This document shows positions 32,362-44,049 of a stretch of DNA of 64,000 bases, one piece after another. The translations under genes were made by a program, and so were the position numbers. Source of the stretch: Litoditis marina (Eukaryota; Nematoda; Chromadorea; Rhabditida; Rhabditidae); the NCBI GenBank assembly GCA_964036275.1, contig OZ038439.1, positions 11,744,095 to 11,808,094 of the forward strand, in the 5' to 3' direction. The notes under the pieces were generated by a model. It was not told the DNA's origin and searched no databases. It saw nothing but the letters and a program-made list of their open reading frames with translations. Position 1 is the first letter of the stretch. Each line of letters opens with the position of its first letter.

Positions 32362-34956
32362 ATGCTTCCGTTACTTATTCTCGCACTTCTCCCCATTTCC
32401 ACATCTTTCCTTTTTGGGGGTAGTTCGTGTGGCGGCTGCAGTGTGGCCCCATCGTGCGGGCATAGTTGTGCACCGCAGTTTCAGGTTGGTTAATCGCAGT
32501 TTCTGATAAAAACTTCATCAGCCTTATGTCAAAAAGAGCCAACTCGTACTTCTTAGTGCTGAAAGTAATAATAGTTTCATCTAGTGTGACTAAAACTAAG
32601 ATAAACTGTTCAAGCTCAATGTTGCTCTTAGAAATTTGCTTGTCTGAATAAACAGGCTAATCCCCATATGAGGTGTGTATGTTTCAAAGGGAGTGGTGTA
32701 TGTTGCCCTATTCTGCAGTGTCTGTAGTTTGACTCCGTCGTTTTTGGGTCGGAGTTCGACAAATCTGACATGTATCGAGATCAAAGTACACCTGAAATTC
32801 GGTCTCTTGGGTTAATTGTACAATTGTCCCCCCCCCCCCCCCCTTGAGCCAAAATAGGTTGGAATCCGACCCGTAGTACAATCACCCTCCACACCCATAG
32901 GGGGGTGATTGTACAACGTCCTTCTTTACTGCAGGTTTGGATTGAGTGGAGGGCGATTGTTAAACAGGTCCGGGGTTGTACTATTACCCCCCCATTTTGT
33001 ATTGTGGGGGGTGATTGTTAAACGTCGACATTGTACAATTACCCCCCATTTACAATACCCCCAATTACAATAACCCCCCTCTTTATAGGAAATCGTATTG
33101 GGGGGGGGGGGGGGGGGTGATAGTACTAAGGGGTTACCCCCCATTTACAATACCCCCAATTACAATAACCCCCCTCAGTACAATTACCCCCCATTTACAA
33201 TACCCCCAATTACAATAACCCCCCTCTTTATAGGAAATCGTATTGGGGGGGGGGGGGTGATAGTACTAAGGGGGGGGGGACTTAAGGTGAGAGGGGGGGG
33301 GCAATTGTACAATTTCCCCGGTCTCTTTCTATAGTGATTACGACCATTGGTAAATAATTTGAGCGTTCTCATTTAGCCACCACCTCTTCCCCCGCCGCCA
33401 CCTAGAGAGACTTTGATTCCCTGCTGTCCAGTACCGCCACCCTGTGGGGTCTGCGGACCACCCATTCTACAACCCTGCAGAGCTTGGTTAGTCACTATTT
33501 TACATTGGTAACGTAGTGACCTTCATTATGCGGCTATTAAACAATCTTTTCTCGAAATCTTCCCATAAAAACCCACAATTCCACGATGGTTGAACGTAGT
33601 TATAGGATTTGTCAAACCGTTGTGGACACCGTATCATCGATTATGTATGGGACGGGGTTTGGCGAGCGGCCAGTTTGTCTGCGTATCATTGATCTACTCA
33701 CTCTCTCAACTGCTGGCAAGTAATCAACGACCGCTCGCCCCGCATCGCTCAATCAATCGAACCCTCTGCTGTCTTTATGGGGGGAAATGGCGACTATATT
33801 CTAGTCGTCTTTTCTTTTTGGGGGTAGTTTGTGTGGCGGCTGCATATTATGAGTGTAGGCCTGGTGTATTCGCATGAAAAGTAATTGTGAGAAGTAGCGT
33901 TGCTCAGTGGTTGCACAACCACAATAAGAGAACTAACATAACACCAGAATAATAGGAGAACATTTTTATTTTAAGTTATTGTGAGATATATCGATCTGAA
34001 TTAGTTCCTGAATTTCAGTCAGACTGCCCCTTCGTGCGGCGTAGGATACGGCTGCGGGTGAGTTCACTTATGCGTTCATATATCTTCAATTCAGTAGGCA
34101 ATATTCAGTTATTTACGAGATTTTAGATACTGACCTACGTCTTTTCAAACCTACGCTTTCGCTGTTGCATCCCGCCGCCACACTTTTAGCGCACTACTGG
34201 ACTGATAAAAATGTGACGAATGGGATCAAATTCCAACATTATCATGAAAAACCATAAACTTTCCAAAGAATATTGCTAAACTAACTTCGGTAGTTATAGA
34301 GAGATTGTAAAACAACACCCATGTTTCTACACAAAAGAAGAAGGCAACCAGAAATAGATTTGAACATGTATCGAAGAGAGTATGATTCAATTCGCGCTTG
34401 GATTTGTGGATTTGGCCTTTAGCCTTCAGTTTCCAATAGTTCAGGAGCATTAACTGTTTCTGTGAAAGTTCATATTTGAGTTTTTTCATGAGTTTTTACA
34501 AACCCAAAATTCATATACCGAGTGGATAACACTCGGATAAGGGCGAGTCTTGAAGTGCTTTGCGTTCGGCAACTCAATATTCAATACGAACAAAGCGTCT
34601 TCTACGGTCCATATCGATTGTGTAATCAAAAAAACGAGTGAAATATAGTCGTTGCCGACGGAAAAGCGGGAGGGTACTGTATATCTTATCTTCCGGTGTG
34701 TACGCAGACATGTCTTCGATTCCAAAGCTTGCCGGTTTGGTGCTCTAATAGCGCAGTGGTCAGCGTTTTGCTACGAATCTTTTGCTTGCAAGTTCGATTC
34801 TGGCGAGAGACAGGAATGAATATTTTTGAGACTCACTATAGGCATTTCAGTGCATCATCCTGTGGCTCTTTTCCCTCCTACAACTCCGGCGGCTGCGGCA
34901 GAAAACACAAGCACATAAAACACAGAAAACATCTGATCCGAAAACACAAGAACTAA
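32362..34956 (+). CDS. Small Cys/Pro-rich secreted protein with basic tail, gene 8
   Basis: Exons 32362-32484, 33377-33486, 34019-34057 and 34851-34956 give 125 residues with matching phases (0, 2, 2). A TTTTCAG acceptor lies 13 nt before the ATG. The signal peptide is MLPLLILALLPISTSF, followed by LFGGSSCGGCSVAPSCGHSC, PPPLPPPP, a Cys/Pro segment with PCCPVPPPCGVCGPP, PCRACQTAPSCGVGYGCG, then SYNSGGCGRK and a strongly basic tail rich in Lys, His and Arg (KHKHIKHRKHLIRKHKN). It is a relative of the glycine-rich group by its FLFGG start but has its own intron phases and no Gly-Lys end. The introns carry poly-C/G repeats, an inverted-repeat element, a copy of part of exon 1, and a SINE. A second last exon follows at 35079. 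Probably an extracellular disulphide-linked matrix protein. Confidence 0.75.
32825..33310. repeat. Poly-C/poly-G repeat block in intron 1 of gene 8
   Basis: Units such as ACAATACCCCCAATTACAAT, CTCTTTATAGGAAATCGTAT and GTGATAGTACTAAGG occur two to three times, separated by C or G runs of up to about 17-19. C-runs and G-runs lie on the same strand as inverted neighbours, giving strong hairpin and G-quadruplex potential. Run lengths may be unreliable in the assembly. Confidence 0.8.
33600..33807. mobile_element. Inverted-repeat element, family GGCGAGCGGCCAGTTTG (copy 1)
   Basis: The left end is AGGATTTGTCAAACCGTTGT, then ACACCGTA, GGTTTGGCGAGCGGCCAGTT; the right part is GACCGCTCGCCCCGCATCGC, AATCGAACCC and GGCGACTATA. 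The same order appears inverted at 57203-57562 and partly at 46685-46855. It lies in intron 2 of gene 8. Confidence 0.65.
33808..33844 (+). repeat. 37-nt copy of gene 8 exon 1 inside intron 2
   Basis: Matches 32404-32440 (coding for SFLFGGSSCGGC) at 35 of 37 positions, both differences C to T. It starts directly after the inverted-repeat element that ends at 33807. Confidence 0.85.
34648..34825 (+). mobile_element. tRNA-derived SINE family 1, copy 1
   Basis: Contains GCGGGAGGGTACTGTATATC, ACATGTCTTCGATTCCAAAG, an A-box-like AATAGCGCAGTGGTCAGCG and a B-box-like AGTTCGATTC, then GGCGAGAGACAGGAAT. Other copies: 37484-37672, 44999-45186, 47742-47938 and 49829-50012 (all minus). It lies in intron 3 of gene 8, ending shortly before exon 4. 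Confidence 0.7.
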
Positions 34957-35078
34957 TTTTTGTTTATAATTGTTTTTCATCAATTGCACTGTGCTTAAAT
35001 ACAGAATTCTATTGAATATTCACTCCACTGTAATATATATTGTTCTCAAACACACTTTTTCCACTATAGGCATTTTAG

Positions 35079-35184
35079 TGCGTCATCCTGTGGCTCTTTT
35101 CTCTCATACAACTCTGGCGGCTGCGGCAGGAAACACAAGCACAGAAAACACAGAAAACATCTGATCCGAAAACACAAGAACTAA
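35079..35184 (+). CDS. Duplicated terminal exon of gene 8 (alternative 3' exon)
   Basis: A 106-nt exon with the same length, phase and stop as exon 4 (34851-34956), 228 bp downstream, preceded by CACTATAGGCATTTTAG. The encoded tail differs at two residues (Pro to Leu and Ile to Arg in KHKHIKH). The whole unit from CACTATAGG through GAATATTCACTCCACTGTAA is tandemly duplicated. Both exons are intact, so splicing from 34057 to either is possible. As exon 4 carries its own stop, the second copy would be used only by skipping the first. Confidence 0.7.
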
Positions 35185-35287
35185 TTTCTGTTTATAATGG
35201 AAGTTTATCGATTGAACCGTGTTTATTTTCAGAATTCTATTGAATATTCACTCCACTGTAATATAACAATACTGAACCTCTGTCCTA

Positions 35288-35467
35288 AGTACGTATGCTA
35301 GAAGATCCCGGCACGTTCATCCCATGCTGCGTCTCTTACTCTGCCTCGCTCTGCCTCATTATTTCTCGTCTCTATACATCCTGGCGGGATGTGAGAGCAG
35401 AGAAATAGCGTATGTCTCAGGAGACGCAGGATGGGATGAAGGTGCCGGGATATTCTAACATACGTTC
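35288..35467. mobile_element. MITE-like element, family GTACGTATGCTAGAAGA (copy 1)
   Basis: Left end GTACGTATGCTAGAAGATCC, then CGGCACGTTCATCCCATGCT and GCGTCTC; right end, complemented, gives ACGTATGTTAGAATATCCCGG, CACCTTCATCCCATCCTGCG and TCTC. Other copies are at 54729-54897 and, incomplete, at 43752-43796 and 44050-44175. Confidence 0.75.
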
Positions 35468-35469
35468 TC

Positions 35470-35905
35470 TGAAGGTTGGATAGCGAGAGATAAGGCGCAA
35501 TCCAAGAATAACTATATGAGCTAAAGTAGAATTTGATAAATTCTCACTCTATATCTCTACGTGAGAGATTTTGTTACAGTTGTCGCATACAGAAATGCGG
35601 GAGTATACTGTATATCTCACTTTGTTCTGTTGTAGTCTCAGTTTGTAGAGTGATTTGTTTGATTTATTTATTTACATGCAAGCATTTTATATACAAGAGG
35701 AGAAGAGAAATATGACAGTAGGATACAAAAAGACATTTGGAGGCGGAAAAAGTGTTGGCAATCAAACATCATTTGGACATCAGAGTAAATGAAAATGTAA
35801 ACAATATGACAATACGAACGAAACAAACGAAACACATGAGACAATGTGGGCCAATCTCACAGTATGAACGAGAGAACAGGAGGTCTTATTCAAATGCATT
35901 TACTT
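35470..35905. other. No gene; SINE 1 remnant
   Basis: 35571-35640 keeps GCGGGAGTATACTGTATATC followed by TCACTTT, a fragment of SINE family 1. The rest is AT-rich sequence without coding signal. Confidence 0.45.
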
Positions 35906-36010
35906 AAAGGGAGACTGCATTGAATGCCGGATTTGGCTAACGGCGTTATCCGAAAAGGCATCATGAGAGTCAGAGAAGTGCGCGCAATCAATATTCATTC
36001 ACTCCAAATC

Positions 36011-37168
<1,158 letters not shown>

Positions 37169-37483
37169 CCTCTGCGTCTCTGACAGTAAACCAAAATTCA
37201 GTAAAAATTCGAAAACAGAGCTTTGAATTGGACATTCTAGTAAGAAAAGAACATACATCAAATTGTCTATATAGTCATTCTCGTAATCATGTACGAACGT
37301 TCAATACCCGGGAATACAATTGGAACGAGACCGTACTGTTTTCAAAATGTCCATTACAATCTCAGAATGGCGTACATTAGAAAGTAGTATGAGTTTTATG
37401 AATACAAGATCGACCATGCTACTAGATAAAATGGGAAGTTTTCACCATGAGTTATTATTTGAATCTCAACTGTGTATATAGTG

Positions 37484-37672
37484 AGTTTCAAATTTGTAAA
37501 TTTCTGTCTCTTGCCGGAACCGAACCTGCGAGCAAAAGTTTCGTAGCAGGGCACTAACCAATGCGCTATCAGAGCACATAGCAGGCAAGCTTTGGAATCG
37601 AAGACATGTGTGCGTACACAGCGGACAGTGAGATACACAGTACCCTCCCGCCTTTCCGTTAGCGACGAGTAT
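37484..37672 (-). mobile_element. tRNA-derived SINE family 1, copy 2
   Basis: On the minus strand GCTAACGGAAAGGCGGGAGG, CATGTCTTCGATTCCAAAGC, AGCGCATTGGTTAGTGCCC, GCTACGAAACTTTTGCTCGC, AGGTTCGGTTCCGGCAAGAG. The order matches the other four copies. Confidence 0.7.
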
Positions 37673-37756
37673 AGTGAAGCTCTCATTCTTCATTTCATAA
37701 TCTTGTGTAGTTATCTTTCTCTTTATGACGTTCATTACTATGATTCGAACGTGTCT

Positions 37757-38004
37757 TAATAATAATAATAATCTTTTACGGCAACTATTGCAGCCGTGTG
37801 TTACTTTTATTCATACATTTACAACTAAGACAGTGATCACATTGTAGTATCCGTAGAGAGGGGGTCCGTAGATGAGAAACTAGGCATGGGTGAGCGTTAT
37901 TACCAGCTCATGCGGTCCGCCATGAAGATACCGCGCCGAGTGGGATCGAACCATGGTGGTTTGAGTGCTAGCGCGCACACAACCAGTCGACCACTCGGCC
38001 CCGG
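37757..38004 (-). mobile_element. tRNA-derived SINE family 2 with (ATT)n tail
   Basis: Reading on the minus strand from 38004: GGGGCCGAGTGGTCGACTGG (Ser/Leu tRNA-like A box), ACCATGGTTCGATCCCACTC (B box), GGCGCGG, a body with GCGGACCGCATGAGCTGG, and the 3' end CGTAAAAGATTATTATTATT at 37757. The tail unit is the same as that of the LINE remnant at 36011-37168. A body fragment occurs at 53826-53890. Confidence 0.72.
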
Positions 38005-38224
38005 TTGTTAATTTAAATCGGTTGTTAATTGTTATCGGCCTACACAGCAAATGAATGGTTATTATTAGTTCCGAGACTCAAGATGTGCACCGTGGTTATC
38101 GGTTGGCAATCAGAACAGGAAATAATAGAATAATTTATTCGCGATTGAACATCCCATTGAAAATGAGATGTGGCACTACATACATTCGCGGTAGACATAG
38201 CTGTACATACTGTTAGTCAATTGT

Positions 38225-39048
38225 ATATATTAAACTTTATCAGTATAGTGATGGACAAACAAGAGTTACGAATTTAAACCATATGAACTGATATTTGAGA
38301 AAATACAGAAAAAGAAAAAGAAAAACTAGTACATACGCAAGTTGCTAATTTGTTGATACTACTGAGAGTCAGTGAGAAGACCGAGATGGAAAGGGTACCC
38401 AAGATTGATTGATGTTAAACCGGAAACCATAGCGATCAAAGTACACGTCAGATACAATCGGGGCCAGATGAGGGGTCAATTGATAGCAACCATGGAAACA
38501 GCTGTAACGTTCACGCATGGAAACACCACTCAGGTGCATATTATACAACATGTCAACATTGTCATTTACACATTTCAAAGAAACATCATCGAGAGCATCA
38601 TGGAACGATGGAGGGTCGATTATGGATGGTGAATCACACATAGGAGAAGGATCATCAGATATTTGTGTAACTTCAACAGGGACGGGACTTTGGATAGCAG
38701 GTTGATCATCAAAATGAGTTGAACGAGGAGATATAGAGTTTGGAGATGGAAATGCTGAGACAAGATTGGAAACGACATTTCTAGTTTGTTCAACTAACTC
38801 CATTTCATTTGGCAGAATAGGATCGGCAGACGGTGTTGGTGTTGTAGTTTGGTCGGTGACCTCAGCTCGGGCGGCGTCTCGTTTCGATTGTCTGGCGAGG
38901 AATCCGGCCTTCCGCTGTTCCGGAGTCTCGAACTTTCGAACATGAAAAGTTGACATAGAAGCATCAGATTTCATAGCAGTAGATAGATCTATTAGACGAG
39001 GAAACGGAATACCATCTTTGATAGATACTTTGAGTGGACGAGGTAAAC
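38225..39048 (-). mobile_element. 5'-truncated copy of the ORF1 retroelement
   Basis: Open without a stop from 39048 to 38369. It encodes GLPRPLKVSIKDGIPFPRLI, an Arg/Lys-rich segment (RKAGFLARQSKRDAARAEV), then FHDALDDVSLKCVNDNVDML and the YSCFHGCYQLTPHLAPIVSD / FNINQSW block shared with 36556-36828. The 3' UTR matches the plus copy down to ACTGATAAAGTTTA, but no long (TTA) tail follows. It contains the segment deleted in the plus copy. A TTACAG directly before the homologous region could be chance or an acceptor. Confidence 0.68.
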
Positions 39049-39049
39049 C

Positions 39050-39699
39050 TGTAAGTCAATTGAATAGTTGAGACCTAACAGTCGTGGATTCATTTTTGTA
39101 ACACACGAATCATTCTTTTTATCAATTACTGATTATGACCCAAAATAATACATACACGTCACTGCGTGGTGCGTTATAAACTTCAATGACGCCGAGCGAC
39201 CGCCATTATCTAATCTAAAGACATTTGAACACATAATCAAATTAATATCTTGTTTATGTTTCAGTCATGCAAAATAATTTCCATCCTCTGACTTTGACGC
39301 AAATCCACTCGGACAATGGTTTGTTTTATTGTCACAAACCAACAGTACACACCTTTCTATTTTTTTTTGTTCTGGAAAGTGCGTTTTCATCATACTCACT
39401 CAAACCATTTGCAAATGATACAACAAACAATGAATGTTGCTCTCAACATCTCCTTTTCGGGAATACAAATGACTGAATAGTTCATTCACCTCAAGCCTGT
39501 TGAATGAAGATGGGAAAAAATGAATGTTTGAATTCCCTTTACTAAAGGTAAATTCGCGAGATTTACGTGAACCGATCCGCTCTCATCTCGGAAAATGGGA
39601 GGGTCGTAACCCCGTCCCTTCGGGGTTCTAAGGTCAATTCCGTGACCACTGACTAGGTGAACAGTGTCTTTTTTGCGATAAATAACATAGTACTATCAC
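39050..39699. other. No supported gene; upstream flank of the cytidylyltransferase gene
   Basis: A 69-codon frame (39267-39476) lies just behind TTTCAG but has no recognisable content. The promoter of the downstream gene should lie here; no TATA box is evident. Confidence 0.35.
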
Positions 39700-41057
39700 A
39701 TGTCGGAACTTCTCGATTCTTCAGATCATAGACAGATTCGAGTGTATGCCGACGGTGTTTACGACCTTTTTCACTATGGTCATATTGAGCAGCTGAAGCA
39801 GGCGAAAACTGCTTTCCCAAATATTTTTCTTGTTGTTGGAGGTGAGAAATCGAAACGGGTGCCACCCAGCATCGTGCACACTTAGTTTTATCAACACAAT
39901 AAATTAACCAAAATTAAATAGAACAAGGTGAATTGTTGAGGCAAGATCCTTAACCATCTGCTTATGCTAGACCCACACATTCATTTATCTGCTGGCACAT
40001 TATTAACGAACGGTCGCACTTTGCTGCACTTTGCAAGTAGGCACTTTGCTGTCTTAGTGTTTCAGTAGTTAGACCAATACAACTCTTATTATCACTTCTA
40101 GTATATCTATAAATATGTTAATATAATATTCCTCATTACAGTAGTTACGGATGAGGACTGTCTGCTGTACAAGGGTGGTCCCACCGTCATGACCCACGCG
40201 GAACGAGTGAAAAGCGTCAGTCTCTGTCCGTTTGTGGACCAAGTCATATCACATCCGCCATTCTACCCTACTCTCGATTTCATTGACCAGAATAGAGTGA
40301 GTAATTTTAGTGAACATTTTCAAACATGTCTCTATACAAAGCACAGACTAAAACGCCATTTAATCCCACCAATGTTATTAGTTTCATTGACCAGAATAGA
40401 ATGAGCTTCGAATTGCATTTAGAAAACAATGTGACAACTAGTTATCAGTGAAAACTGAGAGTGGGGGTACTCGAAAAGGTGGTGAAGAGATATCGATTTT
40501 GCATCACTAACTCAGATAAGCGAATGATGTAATAGTTCACATGTTTTCTAGAAGTAACAACTGATGAACTGTGTTTACAGATTGACTTGGTTGCCCACGA
40601 TTCGCTACCGTACGAGATAAACGAGGAAATGGGTGACATGGAAGACTGCTATGCTCCGTTCAAGGTTTGCTGGTTTAAAAAAACTATATTCCGAAAAAAT
40701 ATTGTTCAGACAAAACAGACAGAGAACAATCATGTATGACAACTGTAAATTGATTCAAAAACCCGCGTCGCTTGGTTTTTTTTGTATCTCGATTTTTGTG
40801 ATAGTTTTTGTATCTTGTACATACCACTTCCGAAATACGTATTCATCTTAGTATGAAGTTTGAACTCAATTTACAGTTTTTCGTGGTTTCCGTAGTTTTA
40901 CCGATCAAACCACAACCTGTTTCAGCGAGCCGACCGTTTCCTTGCTACCAGCCGCACTCCAATGATATCCACCACCGAGCTTGTCCATAGAATCGTCTCC
41001 AGAGTCGACGAATACAAAGACAGAAACGAACACCGTGGAGTCTTTGTGGCTAATTAG
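39700..41057 (+). CDS. CTP:phosphocholine cytidylyltransferase-like protein, catalytic domain only
   Basis: Exons 39700-39841, 40142-40296, 40581-40664 and 40896-41057 give 180 residues, with phases consistent throughout. The protein starts 14 residues before [20 protein letters not shown], which holds the HxGH nucleotide-binding motif (His25, His28). It continues with the [12 protein letters not shown] loop (conserved Lys), [10 protein letters not shown], the [10 protein letters not shown] strand and [15 protein letters not shown] (147-161), the position of the family's RTEGIST motif. Known enzymes catalyse the CTP-dependent step from phosphocholine to CDP-choline and are about 350 residues long, with an amphipathic membrane-sensing helix and a phosphorylated tail. 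Those parts and the usual N-terminal extension are missing here. The HxGH motif, the loop Lys, and Arg, Thr, Ile, Ser and Thr of the last motif are kept, but Glu-Gly is Pro-Met. It may be a constitutive, soluble paralogue, or upstream exons were missed. Confidence 0.82.
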
Positions 41058-41059
41058 GA

Positions 41060-41580
41060 CAGTTTGAGCATAGAAACAGAATAGACCCCATGGTTCTTTC
41101 TGTTTTTTTTTACAATTTGGTTACTACGCAATTGTAGTTTTTGGTCAACTTCATGTTTTAGATTGTGGAAAGATTCAGGAGTTTCTGTTCAAAAAGTTCC
41201 GTTTCACTAAAATGGGAGTTTGACCATGAGAACAAATTACCCATACATATTTACGTGTTTCAATCACTATCGTTCCCGTATACTCGTTTTGAGGCGGTAC
41301 CTCGTGATCGCCTGGGGCTATTACTGAATGTTATGCCACATAACTGTATATTTTCATTGATTCAGTTGTTGATTCGCATAAAAATAATAATTTTGTTAGT
41401 TTGTCGCAAAAAAGAAAAGTCAACAAAAACGTTTTCTGTCAAGATTTCTTGATTTCTACCTAATAGATTGTCACATACATTTCATGATCGAAACGTATTC
41501 AACAACAAACACAGGAGAATTTGAAGACTTGTTGACACAACTGATATATTATGGTTAGACTATAAAAAAACACAGTTTGT
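41060..41580. other. No gene seen
   Basis: AT-rich DNA downstream of the cytidylyltransferase gene; a 95-codon frame (41165-41452) has no support. Confidence 0.4.
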
Positions 41581-41582
41581 AA

Positions 41583-41711
41583 CTATTGTTTGAGACAATC
41601 GCAGATGAGTTCGTTCAATGCGTCCACACAACGTCCTCTCTTGTTAACTCTATCCACTCGATCGAGACGAGAAAAGTTGTAGTCGTTCAGAGATCTCCGC
41701 CTCACCACCGC
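41583..41711 (-). CDS. Isolated exon candidate with stop, minus strand
   Basis: Behind the acceptor CTCATTCCAG, 42 codons are open in frame and end in TAG: AVVRRRSLNDYNFSRLDRVD, then RVNKRGRCVDALNELICDCL, Lys, Gln. Composition and acceptor look like a genuine 3'-terminal exon. It could be the end of the glycosyltransferase at 50389-53302, which lacks its C-terminus and lies on the same strand, but the distance is large and no continuous model could be built. I do not recognise the sequence. Confidence 0.35.
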   Translation of the reverse strand, partial: AVVRRRSLNDYNFSRLDRVDRVNKRGRCVDALNELICDCLKQ

Positions 41712-42642
41712 CTGGAATGAGAAACTCATCAGCCATGTACACGGACAGCCCGGTTCTCATGTGTCAACCTTATGGTAACTACCAGCTGTGATATATGGTT
41801 TTGATGGGTTAGGTTTGAGTGATTTTTGATTCTAGCGGCATTCATCACCGCATTTTATGCAGAAATTCTCTATTCATTTATTTTATGTTTCTTATCTCTT
41901 TCTGAGTTCATATAGTTAGCTGATTTCTGATTGAATTCTGTTCTCCTACATACTGAATTATGTTCTCTTCCTCGTCGAAGTGTCACAAAATTGTGCACCT
42001 CAATAAGACACAGGAGGAATGACGATGGCGCGGTGTTCTCGCAAACGTACGCAGACAGTTCTGAGCATACTGCGATTATATTATGGAAAGTCACTGAATC
42101 AACGTTTAGTTGTTTGCCCTGCCTATCTTACGAAATTTGACCGAAAAGCAGCATCTGATCAGACTGGTAAGAGTGAACGGTAAACCTGATTCCAGAAGTA
42201 CAGGTATTGAGGCTAACGTCTTTGTATGACTCACATTTATTTATAGTTTGAATAACAACAAAGAATTTCTTATTTTCGCTGTTTGAAAGACAACTCCCCA
42301 TATTCCCGCTCACTTTGGAGTGTCCTGGGTGAGGTCCTTTCGTGTTTAACTCAATTCTGTACGAATTCGTCTTGTTTTGAGGTGTCCAAGTGGAGAATGA
42401 CTGATCTGCACGGACTATAAGTATACAAGCATCACACAGAGCTAAATGCATGCGAAAAGAGTATATCAACTTCTTGAAAATCACAATAGTGTCACGAAAT
42501 GTGAGAAAATGCGACCGGCTCAAACCTTGTGTGAGAACAAAAATAAGCTAAAAGTTGAAATAAAGAGCTGGCACAAGTTCACAACTATACTTCGGTATCA
42601 GTTGACAGGTTGACACTGTGTATGAGCTGTGTTGGTACTCGC

Positions 42643-42750
42643 CTTTTCAAATTCCCAAATTGCACATTTACTGGTCAGGTTACGATCGGTTATCATAGAA
42701 TTAGCATGTTTAACTGCCTTTCCGAGTTCGAGAGCTATTTCTGAATCACT
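42643..42750 (-). CDS. Isolated exon candidate, possible continuation of the GT49-like gene
   Basis: After GTTTTTAG the frame reads DSEIALELGKAVKHANSMIT, DRNLTSKCAIWEFEK. Its entry phase (one base, completing AA-T) fits the phase-2 exit of the exon ending at 50389. The exit would need a GC donor (AAG|GCGAGT). If real, the intron spans 7.6 kb of repeats. Chance remains possible. Confidence 0.3.
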
Positions 42751-42921
42751 AAAAACATGAGATTGGTTATATAGTGTGGCCAAACTCATACAGCAACGGC
42801 CTCATGTGAGTCCCGAACCGTGCCCAACAGTTTGGCAGACGCGAACGCTAACCACTATTCAAACTGGACCTTTCAGATCGTTGTGGACGAATCGTATATA
42901 ACTGTTCTCATACAGAACAAA

Positions 42922-42923
<2 letters not shown>

Positions 42924-42954
<31 letters not shown>
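42924..42954. repeat. (AT)n microsatellite
   Basis: About 15 AT units, followed by a short SINE family 1 fragment (AGTATACTCCCGCCTTTCTG, TTAGCGACAAC). Confidence 0.95.
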
Positions 42955-42956
<2 letters not shown>

Positions 42957-42989
42957 TACTCCCGCCTTTCTGTTAGCGACAACTATATA

Positions 42990-43750
42990 TATATGTTAGC
43001 TACGGTCACTTGTTTATTCCAAAAAAGCCAATACGGTGTACGTTGTTCCATCCCGCTGTGTTTTAGTATGCTCCTTTTTGATTGAGATTTACTTCTTTCA
43101 CGGCGTGTTTCGGGATCGAACTAAAACATTTCCATCACTTTTCCTAGTAGGAGTCCTAGTAAATTCACCAACCTAGAAAGCATTTACTGTTGTACATACA
43201 GTGGTGTAATTCTTTCGCGTTTCCGACTTATAACAACTGTTGTGTCACTACATTTACGAAACATCTTGGGTTTTTCAACCAATTCAAGGTAATTTTGCTC
43301 TCTGACTGTGAGGTTGTTGTTCTTTAAAGGAAACATATGTGTACTTATAAAATCACTCAGGAGTTAAGTTTTTTTGTTCCAATTCTATATCTCTTCAAAT
43401 CCTCTGTTAGATACTGACAAATACAGTACTCAAAAGAAATTGGCAATGATCTACAGATTCTTTCTCCTCTGATTTCTCGTAAAACAGACTGTCCTTCCTC
43501 GTGCTTCATTTGCAAGTACGATCTGTCAGTCCAATTTGAAGGTATTTGGTACTGTAATTTGAGTTGGTCTTGGGAAAAAAACTTATCGAGGAAGTTGTAA
43601 CTGTTTTGATTCAGTTTCGATTTCTCTGTTGAGCTCTCAAAGTTTTGGAATTTTTCTTGTTATTGCAACTATAATTTATAGGTTGATAAAACCATGTGAA
43701 AGTGAAATGATGAAACGATGTGCTGAAGTGCTACAAAGCGTAGGGGACAT
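42990..43750. other. No gene seen
   Basis: AT-rich sequence with short frames only. Confidence 0.4.
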
Positions 43751-43751
43751 C

Positions 43752-43796
43752 TGAGTACGTATGCTAGATAATCCCGGCACCTTCATCCCATCTCAT
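43752..43796. mobile_element. Truncated end of MITE family GTACGTATGCTAGAAGA
   Basis: GAGTACGTATGCTAGATAAT followed by CCCGGCACCTTCATCCCATC matches the left end of the copy at 54729; the rest is missing. Confidence 0.65.
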
Positions 43797-44049
43797 CAAT
43801 CAGATTTCTGCTTATTCATAATCTAAACACTCATCATATATATGAACTTTCAATACGATAAAAATGTGTTGAATTTTTCTTACCAAATCCAAAAGACTCT
43901 ATTAAGTCAGAAAAATTATATACACGAAAAACTGTGACTAATTGAAAACCCACCACTGGCAGTCTCTATTTGTTTCAAAGTCAATGGGTGGAATCGATCT
44001 TGCATGACTGAGAGATAGGTACAGACTGCAAGCTTTTGCTTCACCTCCA

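Noticed and set aside
34735..34815. Possible functional tRNA gene
   Set aside because: A- and B-box words are present but the acceptor stem does not pair and four similar copies share flanking sequence, so it belongs to a SINE.
42128..42523. 131-codon minus-strand frame
   Set aside because: No consistent acceptor/donor pair and no recognisable domain; it could hold an exon of the glycosyltransferase but evidence is too weak.
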